From Gaiellasilicea sp963763755 (GTDB lineage: Bacteria > Actinomycetota > Thermoleophilia > Gaiellales > Gaiellaceae): DNA of 64,000 nt. How positions within the stretch are numbered: the stretch's first letter is position 1; each line of letters opens with the position of its first letter. Location of the stretch: contig CAVXQE010000004.1 in the NCBI GenBank assembly GCA_963763755.1, forward strand, positions 62,001-126,000, read 5' to 3'. This document shows positions 55,806 through 64,000 of the stretch, one piece after another. Made by a program: the position numbers and the translations under genes. Below the pieces are notes generated by a model. That model worked only from the letters and a program-made list of their open reading frames with translations, was not told the DNA's origin and searched no databases.

Positions 55806-56815
55806 ACCGCGGCGAGATGCCTTCGATCGCGCTCGAGCGCCGGCTCGCGGGGACGGAGGTGCTGCCGCTGAAGGGAAGCATGGCCGCGCCGCTGCCGGAG
55901 CACGTGCGCGAGGCCGTGCTCGCCGCCGTCGACGAGCACGCGGTGACGCCGCCGTCGCGCGGTCACGTCGCGCTGCGCGAGGCAATCGCGCGCTCGCCTG
56001 CCGGCGCCGGCCGGATCCCGAGGGCGGGATCCTGGTCACGAACGGCGCCATGCACGCGCTCAGCCTCGTGTTCCGGGCGTTGCTCGAGCCGGGCGACGAG
56101 GTGATCGTGCCGGTCCCGTGCTACTTCTTCGGCGGCCTGATCGAGCGCGCGGGCGGCGTCTTCGTGCCGGTGCCCGGCTGGGATCCGGAGGCGATCGAGC
56201 GAGCGGTGACGCCGAGCTCGCGCGCCCTCGTCCTGACGAACCCGAACAACCCCGACGGGTACCTGCCGACGCGAGCCGAGATCGACGAGCTCCTCGCGCT
56301 CGCGTCCCGGCAAGGTCTCACGGTCATCACCGACGAGGCGTACGAGCGCTGCATCCACGAGGGCGAGCTCGCGAGCGCGTGGGGCGCGCCGAACGTGATC
56401 CTCGTCCGCAGCCTCGGCAAGAGCCTCGCGATGCCGGCCTGGCGGATCGGCTTCGTCGCGGCCGAGCCGTCGGTGATCGACGCCTGCCTGCGCGAGCTCG
56501 AGTGGGACGTGATCCGCGTCGGCCACGTCGCCCAGCAAGCCGCGACGGCCGCGCTCGACGGCCCGCAGGACTGGCTGGACGAGGTCGCGGCCGGCTACCG
56601 CCGGGACCGGGACGCAGCTCACGCCGCGATCGCCGAGCACCCGACGCTGAGCGCCGCCCTCCCGGCCGCCGGCGCCCTTCCTCTGGCTCGAGCTCGGCGG
56701 GCTCTCGTCGGACGACGTCATCGCCGAGGGCTTCCCGGTCGTCGACGGCGCCGCCTTCGGCACGCCCGGCTACGCGCGTCTTCCGTTCGGAGGCTTTGCG
56801 AAGCACCGTGGCTGA
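55802..56815 (+). CDS. Class I/II aminotransferase, two frame breaks
   Basis: A fold-type I PLP enzyme of about 338 residues. Seen are MAAPLPEHVREAVLAAVDEH, GGILVTNGAMHALSLVFRAL, VLTNPNNPDGYLP (N-x2-N-P-x-G), LTVITDEAYERCIH (Asp, Tyr) and SLGKSLAMPAWRIGF (Schiff-base Lys). The C-terminus after the second break is FLWLELGG...FGTPGYARLPFGGF. Breaks near 56020 and 56680. It is somewhat short for the family (usual 380-400). Its stop overlaps the HyuA GTG. Confidence 0.82.
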
Positions 56816-58895
56816 CGGCTACCGGATCGGCGTCGACATCGGCGGCACGTTCACCGACGTCGTCCTGCTCGGCGCCGACGGCACGCTGCGCACGAAGAAG
56901 GTGCTGTCGACGCCCGACGACTACGCGCGCGGCGTCGTCCAGGGCATCCTCGAGCTGCTGGAGGAGACCGGGGCGGCGCCCGCGAGCGTCACGAAGGTCG
57001 TGCACGCGACGACGGTCGCCTCGAACGCGGTGCTCGAAGGGAAGGGCTCGCGCTGCGCGCTGCTGACGACGGCCGGCTTCCGCGACGTGCTCGAGCTGCG
57101 GCGGCTGCGGATCCCGGTGATGTACGAGCTCCAGTACGAGAAGCCGCCGCCGCTCGTCCCGCGCCGGCTGCGCTACGAGATCCCCGAGCGCACCGGCCCG
57201 CGCGGCGAGGAGTGGATCGCGCTGGACGAGGAGGCCGTGCGGGACGCGGCCGAGCAGGCGCGCGACGCAGGCGTCGCTGCGGTCGCGATCAGCTTCCTGC
57301 ACGCCTACGCGAACCCGGCCCACGAGCGTCGCGCCGCCGCGATCGTCCGGGAGGTCGTCGGCGACGACGTCTACATCACGTGCTCCTCCGAGATCCTCGC
57401 CGAGATCCGCGAGTACGAGCGCACGAGCACGGCCGTCGTGAATGCGTACGTCGGCCCCGTCGTCCAGCGCTACATCCGCTCGCTCGAGTCGAGCCTGGCC
57501 GAGGCCGGGATCTCGGCGCCGCTGCAGATCATGCAGTCGAGCGGCGGCCTGATGAGCGCCGAGTCCGCGATCCGGAAGCCGGCGCACCTGGTCGAGTCGG
57601 GGCCGGCCGCCGGCGTCGTCGCCTGCGCCTTCCTCGCGCGCGAGACCGGGCATCCCGAACGTGATCTCGCTCGACATGGGCGGGACGACGGCCAAGGCCG
57701 CGATCCTCGAGGACGGCCAGCCGGTCAAGACCTCGGAGTACGAGGTCGGCGCCGGGATCAACCTCAGCAGCCGGCTGATCAAGGGCGGCGGCCACGCGAT
57801 CCGGCTCCCGTTCATCGACCTCTCCGAGATCGGCGCGGGCGGCGGCAGCCTCGTCTCGGTGGACGAGTTCGGGATGCTGCGCGTCGGCCCCGAGAGCGCG
57901 GGCGCCGACCCCGGGCCGGCCTGCTACGGCCTGGGCAGCGACGAGCCGACGCTGACCGACGCCCTGGTCGTGCTCGGCTACCTGAACCCCGAGTACCTCG
58001 CGGGCGGGACGGTCGCGATCGATGCCGACGCGGCTGCGCGACGCCGTCGAGTCGGTGGCGGCGACCGCTCGGGCGGGAAGCGATCGAGGCCGCCCACGGC
58101 GTCTTCCAGCTCGCCGTCGCGACGATGACGAGAGCGGTGAAGGCGGTCTCGACCTACCGCGGCCGGGATCCGCGCGACTTCGTGCTCTGCGGCTTCGGCG
58201 GCAACGGGCCGGTCGTCGCGGTCGCGATCGCGCGCGCACTGCAGATGCGCCGCGTGCTCGTGCCGCTCGCGCCCGGCGTCTTCAGCGCGGCCGGCCTGCT
58301 CCTGTCCGAGATCGAGCACGAGTTCGTGCGGACGCTGACGGTTCGCGGCCGGGACGCCTCGGCGGAGGTGCTGCACGCCGGCTACGCCGAGCTCGAGGAC
58401 GAGGCCGAGCGCGCGCTGGTCGCCGAAGGCGTTTCCCGCGAGGCGGTCGTCATCTCCCGCTTCGCCGACATCCGCTACGCCGGACAGGCCTACGAGCTGA
58501 CGCTGCCCGTCGCGGCCGGCGCTCCCGACCTCGGCGGATCGCGGCCGACTTCGACGTCGAGCACCACCGCACCTACGGGCACGCCTCGGCGGACGCGACG
58601 ATCGACATCGTCAACGTGAAGCTGACCGCGCGGGCGGCCGCGAACGGCGACGCCCCGTACGACCCGCTCGCCGGCCTCGGGCCGAGCCGCGGACGAGCGG
58701 ACGCGCCGCGCCTACTTCGGGGCCGAGCACGGGTGGCACGACGTGCCGGTGATCTCGCGCGCGGCGCTGCTCGACTCGCCACCGCGGGAGGGGCCGCTGA
58801 TCGTCGAGGAGTACGACGCGACCTGCGTCGTCCCGCCGGACTGCCGCGCGACGCTCGACTCGCTCGGGAACATCGACATCGCCCTCGACCCATGA
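56808..58895 (+). CDS. Hydantoinase/oxoprolinase subunit A (HyuA), four frame breaks
   Basis: An ATP-dependent lactam hydrolase subunit of about 696 residues. Phosphate-binding blocks RIGVDIGGTFTDVVLLG near the start and NVISLDMGGTTAKAAIL near residue 285, then FVLCGFGGNGPVVAVAIA near 465; LRYEIPERTGPRGEEW and EILAEIREYERTSTAVVNAY are also typical. Breaks near 57655, 58030-58075, 58540 and 58695. With HyuB it would hydrolyse N-methylhydantoin, 5-oxoproline, acetophenone-type or other cyclic amide substrates using ATP. Confidence 0.87.
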
Positions 58896-60579
58896 CCGCG
58901 GTGCAGATCGATCCCGTCACGCTCGAGGTGGTCAAGAACGGGCTCGCGTCGGTGGCCGACGAGATGGCGCTCGTGGTGATGCGCAGCGCCTACTCGCCCG
59001 TCGTCCGCGACACGATGGACTACTCGACGGCGCTCTGCGACCGCGACGGCGAGCTGGTCGCGCAGGGGCTGACGCTCGCCGTCCAGCTCGGGACGTTCCC
59101 GACGATCATGCGGCACGTCCGCGAGCACTTCGGCGAGGACATCCAGCCGGGCGACGTCTTCCTCGCGAACGACCCGTACGGCTTCGGCGGCCAGCACCTG
59201 CCGGACATGTACGTGATCCAGCCGATCTTCCACGAGGGCGAGCTCGAGGGGTACGCCGCGACGATGGCGCATCACGTCGACGTCGGCGGGCTCACGCCCG
59301 GGTCGATCGCCGTGCACGCGACCGAGATCTACCAGGAGGGGCTGCGGCTGCCGCTGCTCAAGCTCTACGAGGCCGGCCGCGAGAACGAGACCGTGTTCCG
59401 GATCATCGAGAAGAACACGCGCCAGCCGGTCGAGGTGATCGGCGACCTGCGGGCCCAGATCGCGGCCTGCCGCGCCGGCGAGCGCGGCCTGATCGAGATC
59501 CTCGAGCGGTACGGCACGCTCGAGAGCCGCCGCTACCTGGACGAGCTGCAGCTGCTGAGCGAGCGGCTGATGCGGGCCGAGCTCGCCGCGCTGCCCGACG
59601 GCGTCTACGCGTTCGAGGACTTCATCGACGGGTTCGGCGACGAGCCGGAGCCGCTGCGGATCGCGATCGAGCTGACGGTGCGCGGCGACGAGGTGTGGGT
59701 CGACCTCGAGGGAACCGCGCCGCAGGTGGCGGCGGGGCTCAACTGCCCGGTGGGCATGGTCAACGCGGGCGTCTACTGCGCGTTCCGCGGCATCGCCGAC
59801 CGCGAGATCCCGAACGCCGAGCGGCTACATGCGGCCGATCCACATCAACGCGCCGGTCGGCACGATCGTGAACCCGGTGCTGCCGGCGGCCTGCGGCGCG
59901 CGCGGCGTCGTCGGCTACCGCGTCTACGACGCCGTGATGGGCGCGCTCGCCCAGGTCGTGCCGGAGAAGGTGATCGCGCCGGGCGAGGGCGGGCCGTCGC
60001 TGATCGCGATCGGCGGCTACCAGGACGGGAAGCCGTTCGTCCTCGCCGAGGTGCTCGTCGGCTGCTGGGGCGCGCGCGCGACCCGCGACGGTCTCGAGGG
60101 CGTGTCGAACCCGCTCGCCAACCTGTCGAACCAGCCGGTCGAGATGGTCGAGAGCGAGCTGCCGCTGCGGGTGCACGGCTACGGGCTCGTCGCCGACTCG
60201 GGCGGGCCCGGGCGAGTTCCGCGGCGGTCTCGCCTTCGAGCGCTCGTACGAGCTGCTGGCCGACGAGGCGGTGCTGACCGTGCGCTCCGACCGGCGCTCG
60301 CACCCGCCGTACGGGATCGAGGGTGGGGAGGCGGGAGCGCCGTCGTCGAACACGATCGGCGATCGCGTGCGTCGCCGACGATGCCGATGGAGGCGCTGCA
60401 AGCTGCGCAAGGGCGACGTCTTCCACCACGTCTCCGCGGGCGGCGGCGGCAGCGGCTCGCCGTTCGAGCGCGATCCGGCGCTCGTGCTCGAGGACGTGCT
60501 CGACGGGAAGGTGAGCGTCGAGGCGGCGCGGGAGCGCTACGGCGTCGTCATCGAGGACGGCAAGGCGACTCGCGCATGA
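58892..60579 (+). CDS. Hydantoinase/oxoprolinase subunit B (HyuB), three frame breaks
   Basis: The partner subunit of about 562 residues. It begins VQIDPVTLEVVKNGLASVAD, followed by RSAYSPVVRDTMDYSTAL, FLANDPYGFGGQHLPDMYVI, YAATMAHHVDVGGLTPGS and FEDFIDGFGDEP; after breaks come MRPIHINAPVGTIVNPVLPA, EFRGGLAFERSYELL and KGDVFHHVSAGGGGSGSP. Breaks near 59825, 60210 and 60380. ATG overlaps the HyuA stop (ATGA), and its stop overlaps the ATG of the D-aminoacylase. Confidence 0.87.
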
Positions 60580-62131
60580 GCTTCGACGTCGTCATCCGCG
60601 GCGGCACGGTCTACGACGGCACCGGCGCCGAGGGTCGCGTGGCCGACGTCGGCGTGAAGGACGGCCGCATCGCGGCGATCGGCTCGCTCGAGCCGAGCGG
60701 GGAGGAGATCGACGCGACGGGCCTGGCGGTCGCGCCGGGGTTCATCGACATCCACAGCCACTCCGACTACACGCTGCTGATGGATCCGCGTGCGGTGAGC
60801 GCGATCCACCAGGGCGTCACGACCGAGGTCGTCGGCAACTGCGGCTTCGGCTGCTTCCCGATCCGCGATCCGCAGCAGGCGCGGCGCGCGATCTACGGCT
60901 ACTCCGACGACCTGCCGATCAGCTGGAGCTCGGCGGGCGAGTACTTCGAGACGCTCGAGGCCTGCCGGCCGGCCGTCAACGTGCTCAGCCTCGTCCCGAA
61001 CGGGCAGCTGCGGCTGGCGACGCTCGGCCTCGCCGACCGGCCGGCCGACGCCGCCGAGCTGGAGGAGATGCAGGTGCTGCTGCGCGAGTCGCTCGACCAC
61101 GGCGCGTGGGGCTACTCGACCGGGCTCGAGTACGCGCAGGAGCAGGCGGCGAGCGAGGAGGAGCTGACGGCGCTGGCGCGGAAGGCGCCGTTCTACGCGA
61201 CGCACACGCGCAAGCGCGACGAGGGCGCCGCCGACGCGGTGGCCGAGGCGATCCGCACCGGCGCGAACGCCGAGGTGCGGCTGCAGGTCTCGCATCTCGT
61301 CCCGCGCAACGGGATCGAGGAGAGCCGCCGCTGCATCGAGCTCGTCGAGACGGCGCGCGACGCGGGCCAGGACGTCGCGTTCGACATGCACACGCGCACC
61401 TTCGGGCTGACGAACCTCTACGCGGTGCTGCCGGCCTGGGCGCTCGGCGCCGAGCCGGCGCGAGCTCGCGACGATCCTGCGCGACCCGGCGAAGCGCGAC
61501 GAGATGCGCGGACATCGCTCGATCCTGAGCGCCGGCAACGACTGGTCGCGCGTCGTCCTGCTGGACAGCGAGATCTGGCCGGAGTACAGCCGCCGCGACT
61601 TCGCCTCGATCGCCGCCGACCGGGACCAGGAGCCGCTCGACGCCGCCTACGACCTGCTGCTGGGCGGCATCGACGAGCTGCAGAAGCTGATGGTGATCAT
61701 CCACGCGTACTCCGAGGACCAGCAGCGCGAGGCGTTCGCGCACCGGCTCTGCGTGCCCAGGCTCCGACGCGACCACCCTGGCGCCGAACGGCAAGCTCGC
61801 CGAGTCGTACTTCCACGGCGCGTACACGTGGGCGTCGTGGTTCTGGCGCTTCATGGTCCGCGACGAGCAGCTGCTCACCCCGGAGGACGCGGTCCATCGG
61901 CTGACGGGCCAGCCGGCGGAGCGAATCGGCCTGACCGACCGCGGCGTCCTGCGCGAAGGCGCGCGAGCCGACGTCGCGGTCTTCGACCGGGCGACGTTCG
62001 CCGAGCGGGGAACGATCTTCGAGCCGAACCTGCTCGCCGACGGCATGCGGCACGTGCTCGTGAACGGCGTGCCGACGCTACGGGACGGAGAGCTGACCGG
62101 CGAGCGCGCCGGGATAGCCCTGCGCCGATAG
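60576..62131 (+). CDS. N-acyl-D-amino-acid deacylase (second copy), two frame breaks
   Basis: An amidohydrolase of about 518 residues homologous to 44907-46511. Active-site blocks: VAPGFIDIHSHSDYTLLM (H-x-H), GVTTEVVGNCGFGCFPI (Cys), WGYSTGLEYAQ, YATHTRKRDEGAADAV and VRLQVSHLVPRNG, then, after breaks near 61460 and 61760, ILSAGNDWSRVVL, LAESYFHGAYTWASWF and LREGARADVAVFDRATF. The family metal ligand near the C-terminal end differs from copy 1, so acyl or side-chain preference may differ. Last gene of the rightward operon. Confidence 0.85.
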
Positions 62132-62158
62132 CTGTCCGACGTTAGGGTCGCGGGATAC

Positions 62159-62440
62159 ATGGCGGTCAAGCTCCATCGGTGTTCGACTCTCTGGATCAAG
62201 TCCTCGGGGCACCCGTGCTGGAAGGTTCAGAGCGCACTCGATGAGGCCGGCGTGCAGTACGAGATTGTCAAGGAGGTACCGCTCCTCCGTCGGCGGCGTA
62301 AGGCCGTGATCGCGGGAACCGGCGAGGGCAAGCTTCCTGCCATCCAACGCGAGGATGGCTCGTGGTATCGCCGAGAGTCGGCAGAGATGGCCGCCGAGAT
62401 TCGAAACGGACTCTTTTCACCTGCGGAAGGGATGGACTGA
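62159..62440 (+). CDS. Glutaredoxin/GST N-terminal-like protein (93 aa)
   Basis: A 93-residue thioredoxin-fold protein: VKLHRCSTLWIKSSGHPCWK gives a first strand with one Cys and a second Cys 12 residues later, VQSALDEAGVQYEIVKEVPL is helix 1 and strand 2, and KLPAIQREDGSWYRRESAEM is the cis-Pro and strand 3/4 region typical of glutathione S-transferase N-domains. The usual C-x-x-C is absent, and no C-terminal GST helical domain follows. ATG 27 bp after the deacylase stop. Convergent with the acyl-CoA synthetase gene. Confidence 0.72.
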   Translation: MAVKLHRCSTLWIKSSGHPCWKVQSALDEAGVQYEIVKEVPLLRRRRKAVIAGTGEGKLPAIQREDGSWYRRESAEMAAEIRNGLFSPAEGMD

Positions 62441-62471
62441 CAGCGCAAGCGAGCCAGCGTGTGCGGTGGCC

Positions 62472-63933
62472 CTAACCATTGCGCGAGCCTTGCGTGTTGC
62501 GTAACTCGTGGCGGCGGATCTTCCCGGACGTCGTCAGCGGCAGCTCGTCGACGAACTCGATCTCGCGCGGGACCTCGTACGCGGCCAGGCGCTCGCGGAC
62601 TAGCGCCTTCAGCTCCGCGGCCAGCGTCTCCGACGGTGAGTCGGCGACGACGAACGCCTTGATCGCCTCGCCGCGGATCTCGTCCGGGATTCCGATCACT
62701 GCTGCCAGTGTCACTGCCGGGTGGCGGATCAGGCACTCCTCGATCTCGCCCGGGCCGATGCGGTGGCCGGCGCTCGAGATCAGGTCGTCCGTGCGGCCGA
62801 CGAAGCGGTAGTAGCCCTCGTCGTCGACCTCGGCCAGGTCGCCCGTGTGCAGCCAGCCGTCGCGCACCTTCTCGGCCGTCGCCGCCTCGTTCCGCCAGTA
62901 GCCCAGGAAGACGACCGGGTCGCCCTCGACGCGCACCGCGACCTCGCCGTCGACCAGGCGCAGCTCGTGGCCCGGGTACGCCCGCCCCATCGAGCCGGGC
63001 TTCGCCGGCCACGCCTCGCAGTTCCCGATCAGCAGGTTCGCCTCCGTCTGGCCGTAGAACTCGTTCAGCCTCGCGCCCAGCCGCTCGGAGCACCACGCCG
63101 CCGTCTCCTCGCCGACCATCTCGCCGCCGCTCGCGAGCGTGCGCAGCGACAGCGCCGGGCCGTCGTGCGCGGCCATCATCCGCAGCGCCGTCGCCGGCAT
63201 GAAGACGTTGCGCACGCCGAGCCGCGGGATCAGGTCGAACGTCAGCTCCGGGATCGAACTTCGTCGTCTGGAACGCGAGCACGGGGCGGCCGTGGTAGAG
63301 GCCGGGCATGAGGACGTCGAAGAGGCCGCCCATCCAGGCCCAGTCCGCGGGCGACCAGATCAGGTCGTCCGGCTGCGGGAAGAAGTCGTGCGAGAGCTCG
63401 AACCCCGGCAGGTGGCCGTAGAGAACGCGGTGGGCGAGGAGCGCGCCCTTCGGCGGCCCGGTCGTGCCCGAGGTGTAGACGATCAGCGCCGGCGCGTCGG
63501 CCGCCGTCGCCACCGGCTCGAAGCGATCCGAAGCGGCCGCGAGCAGCGCCGGCAGCTCGCGGTCGACGTCGATCGTCTCCACGCCCTCGAGCTCGCGGTC
63601 GGCGAGCACGACCGCCGGATCCGCGTCGCCGAGCCGCACCGCCATCGCGTCCGGGCCGAAGCGCGTCGACAGCGGCACGGCGATCGCGCCCAGCTTGTAG
63701 ACGGCGATGTGCGCGACCGCCGTCTCCGGCCGCTGCGGCAGCGCGATCCCGACGCGGTCGCCCTCGCCGACCCCACGAGCCCGCAGCGCGTTCGCGAGCC
63801 GGTTCGAGTCGTCGGAGAGCTCGCCGAAGGTGACGCGCCGGGTGACCTCGCGCCCGTCCGTGACCACGATCGCGACCGCGTCGCGCGGGTGGCGCTCGCA
63901 GACGTCGACGCCGATGTTCACCTGCGCCGGCAC
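62472..63933 (-). CDS. AMP-dependent acyl-CoA synthetase, one frame break
   Basis: An adenylate-forming enzyme of about 486 residues that activates a carboxylic acid to its CoA thioester. N-terminal NIGVDVCERHPRDAVAIV; P-loop LIVYTSGTTGPPKGALLAH; LNEFYGQTEANLLIGN; HTGDLAEVDDEGYYRFVGR (Asp and Arg); ISSAGHRIGPGEIE; and the catalytic Lys in PLTTSGKIRRHEL. One break near 63255. The start resembles medium-chain acyl-CoA synthetases, with the conserved FRW...NIG region partly upstream of the GTG at 63933, so the true start may lie further out behind a TGA at 63970 that could be another indel. Confidence 0.85.
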
Positions 63934-63969
63934 CCGCCAGCGGAAGCCTCCGTAGAGCTCCTCGTAGCG

Positions 63970-64000
63970 TCAGGCCCAGAGGCGCTCCAGCAGCGCGAGG
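63970..64000 (-). CDS. C-terminal fragment of an unknown gene (partial)
   Basis: Nine residues (LALLERLWA) before a TGA at 63970 are open to the window edge on the minus strand, directly upstream of the acyl-CoA synthetase. If the TGA is real, this is the end of an upstream gene in the same operon. It is too short to identify. Confidence 0.3.
   Translation of the reverse strand, partial: LALLERLWA

Overview
High-GC DNA (roughly 70% GC by eye) with GTG/TTG starts, 4-base stop/start overlaps, DUF6325-type proteins and LuxR-type regulators. This suggests an actinobacterium, most likely a soil Thermoleophilia-type lineage (Gaiellales or Solirubrobacterales); that placement is inference, since there is no rRNA gene here. 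No rRNA, tRNA, CRISPR array, insertion sequence or phage gene was seen. About half of the protein genes are interrupted by single-base frame breaks while the homologous reading continues in a neighbouring frame. Most breaks I re-read are cured by removing one base, usually G or C. I read these as sequence/assembly indels and give each gene as one feature with approximate break points.

Region 1 (1-19.95 kb) is a membrane and regulatory neighbourhood. It holds two YihY/BrkB membrane proteins, an RDD protein, two DUF6325 proteins each paired with a small membrane protein, two PAS-LuxR regulators and a large MalT-like LuxR ATPase. Other genes are a SulP anion permease, a convergent pair of paralogous 75-89 aa proteins, an M20 peptidase coupled to an AbgT transporter, an SLC13 transporter, and a sulfatase / formylglycine-generating enzyme / HAD cassette. 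Between 3.0 and 14.3 kb five intergenic sites carry the same phased operator: three 7-bp half-sites (TTCACCC or its complement GGGTGAA) in alternating orientation, each separated by exactly 5 bp, lying 16-52 bp from start codons. A sixth, partial copy lies at 2983-3001. This looks like the operator of a local regulon and is the most novel signal in the window.

Region 2 (20-29.3 kb) is secretion and envelope: a Vps62-like domain fused to a multi-spanning membrane domain, a small protein plus processive family-2 glycosyltransferase, a secreted trypsin-like protease, a ZIP metal transporter, and a fungalysin-like metalloprotease facing a secreted emfourin-like (protease-inhibitor-like) gene.

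Region 3 (29.3-43.7 kb) is catabolic. Two divergent operons leave a promoter at 34.55-34.66 kb. Each arm carries one enolase-superfamily dehydratase, one aspartoacylase/succinylglutamate-desuccinylase-like hydrolase and one ceramidase-like hydrolase, plus an SDR and an epimerase on the left arm and an aminotransferase and MFS exporter on the right. A third dehydratase, a metallophosphoesterase and an amidohydrolase follow.

Region 4 (43.8-64 kb) is a second divergent catabolic unit around 51.3 kb. Leftward run an enolase-superfamily enzyme, a Tat-type peptide-binding protein, two peptide permeases, a D-aminoacylase and a threonine aldolase. Rightward run a FadR-type GntR regulator, the two matching ABC ATPases, a CocE/S15 peptidase, an aminotransferase, HyuA, HyuB and a second D-aminoacylase. 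Together they look like uptake and degradation of D-amino-acid-containing, N-acylated or hydantoin/lactam-like peptides. The same twin 12-bp repeat (18-bp period) sits in both divergent promoters (34575-34604 and 51344-51373), which suggests that the GntR controls both units. A glutaredoxin-like protein and an acyl-CoA synthetase close the window.
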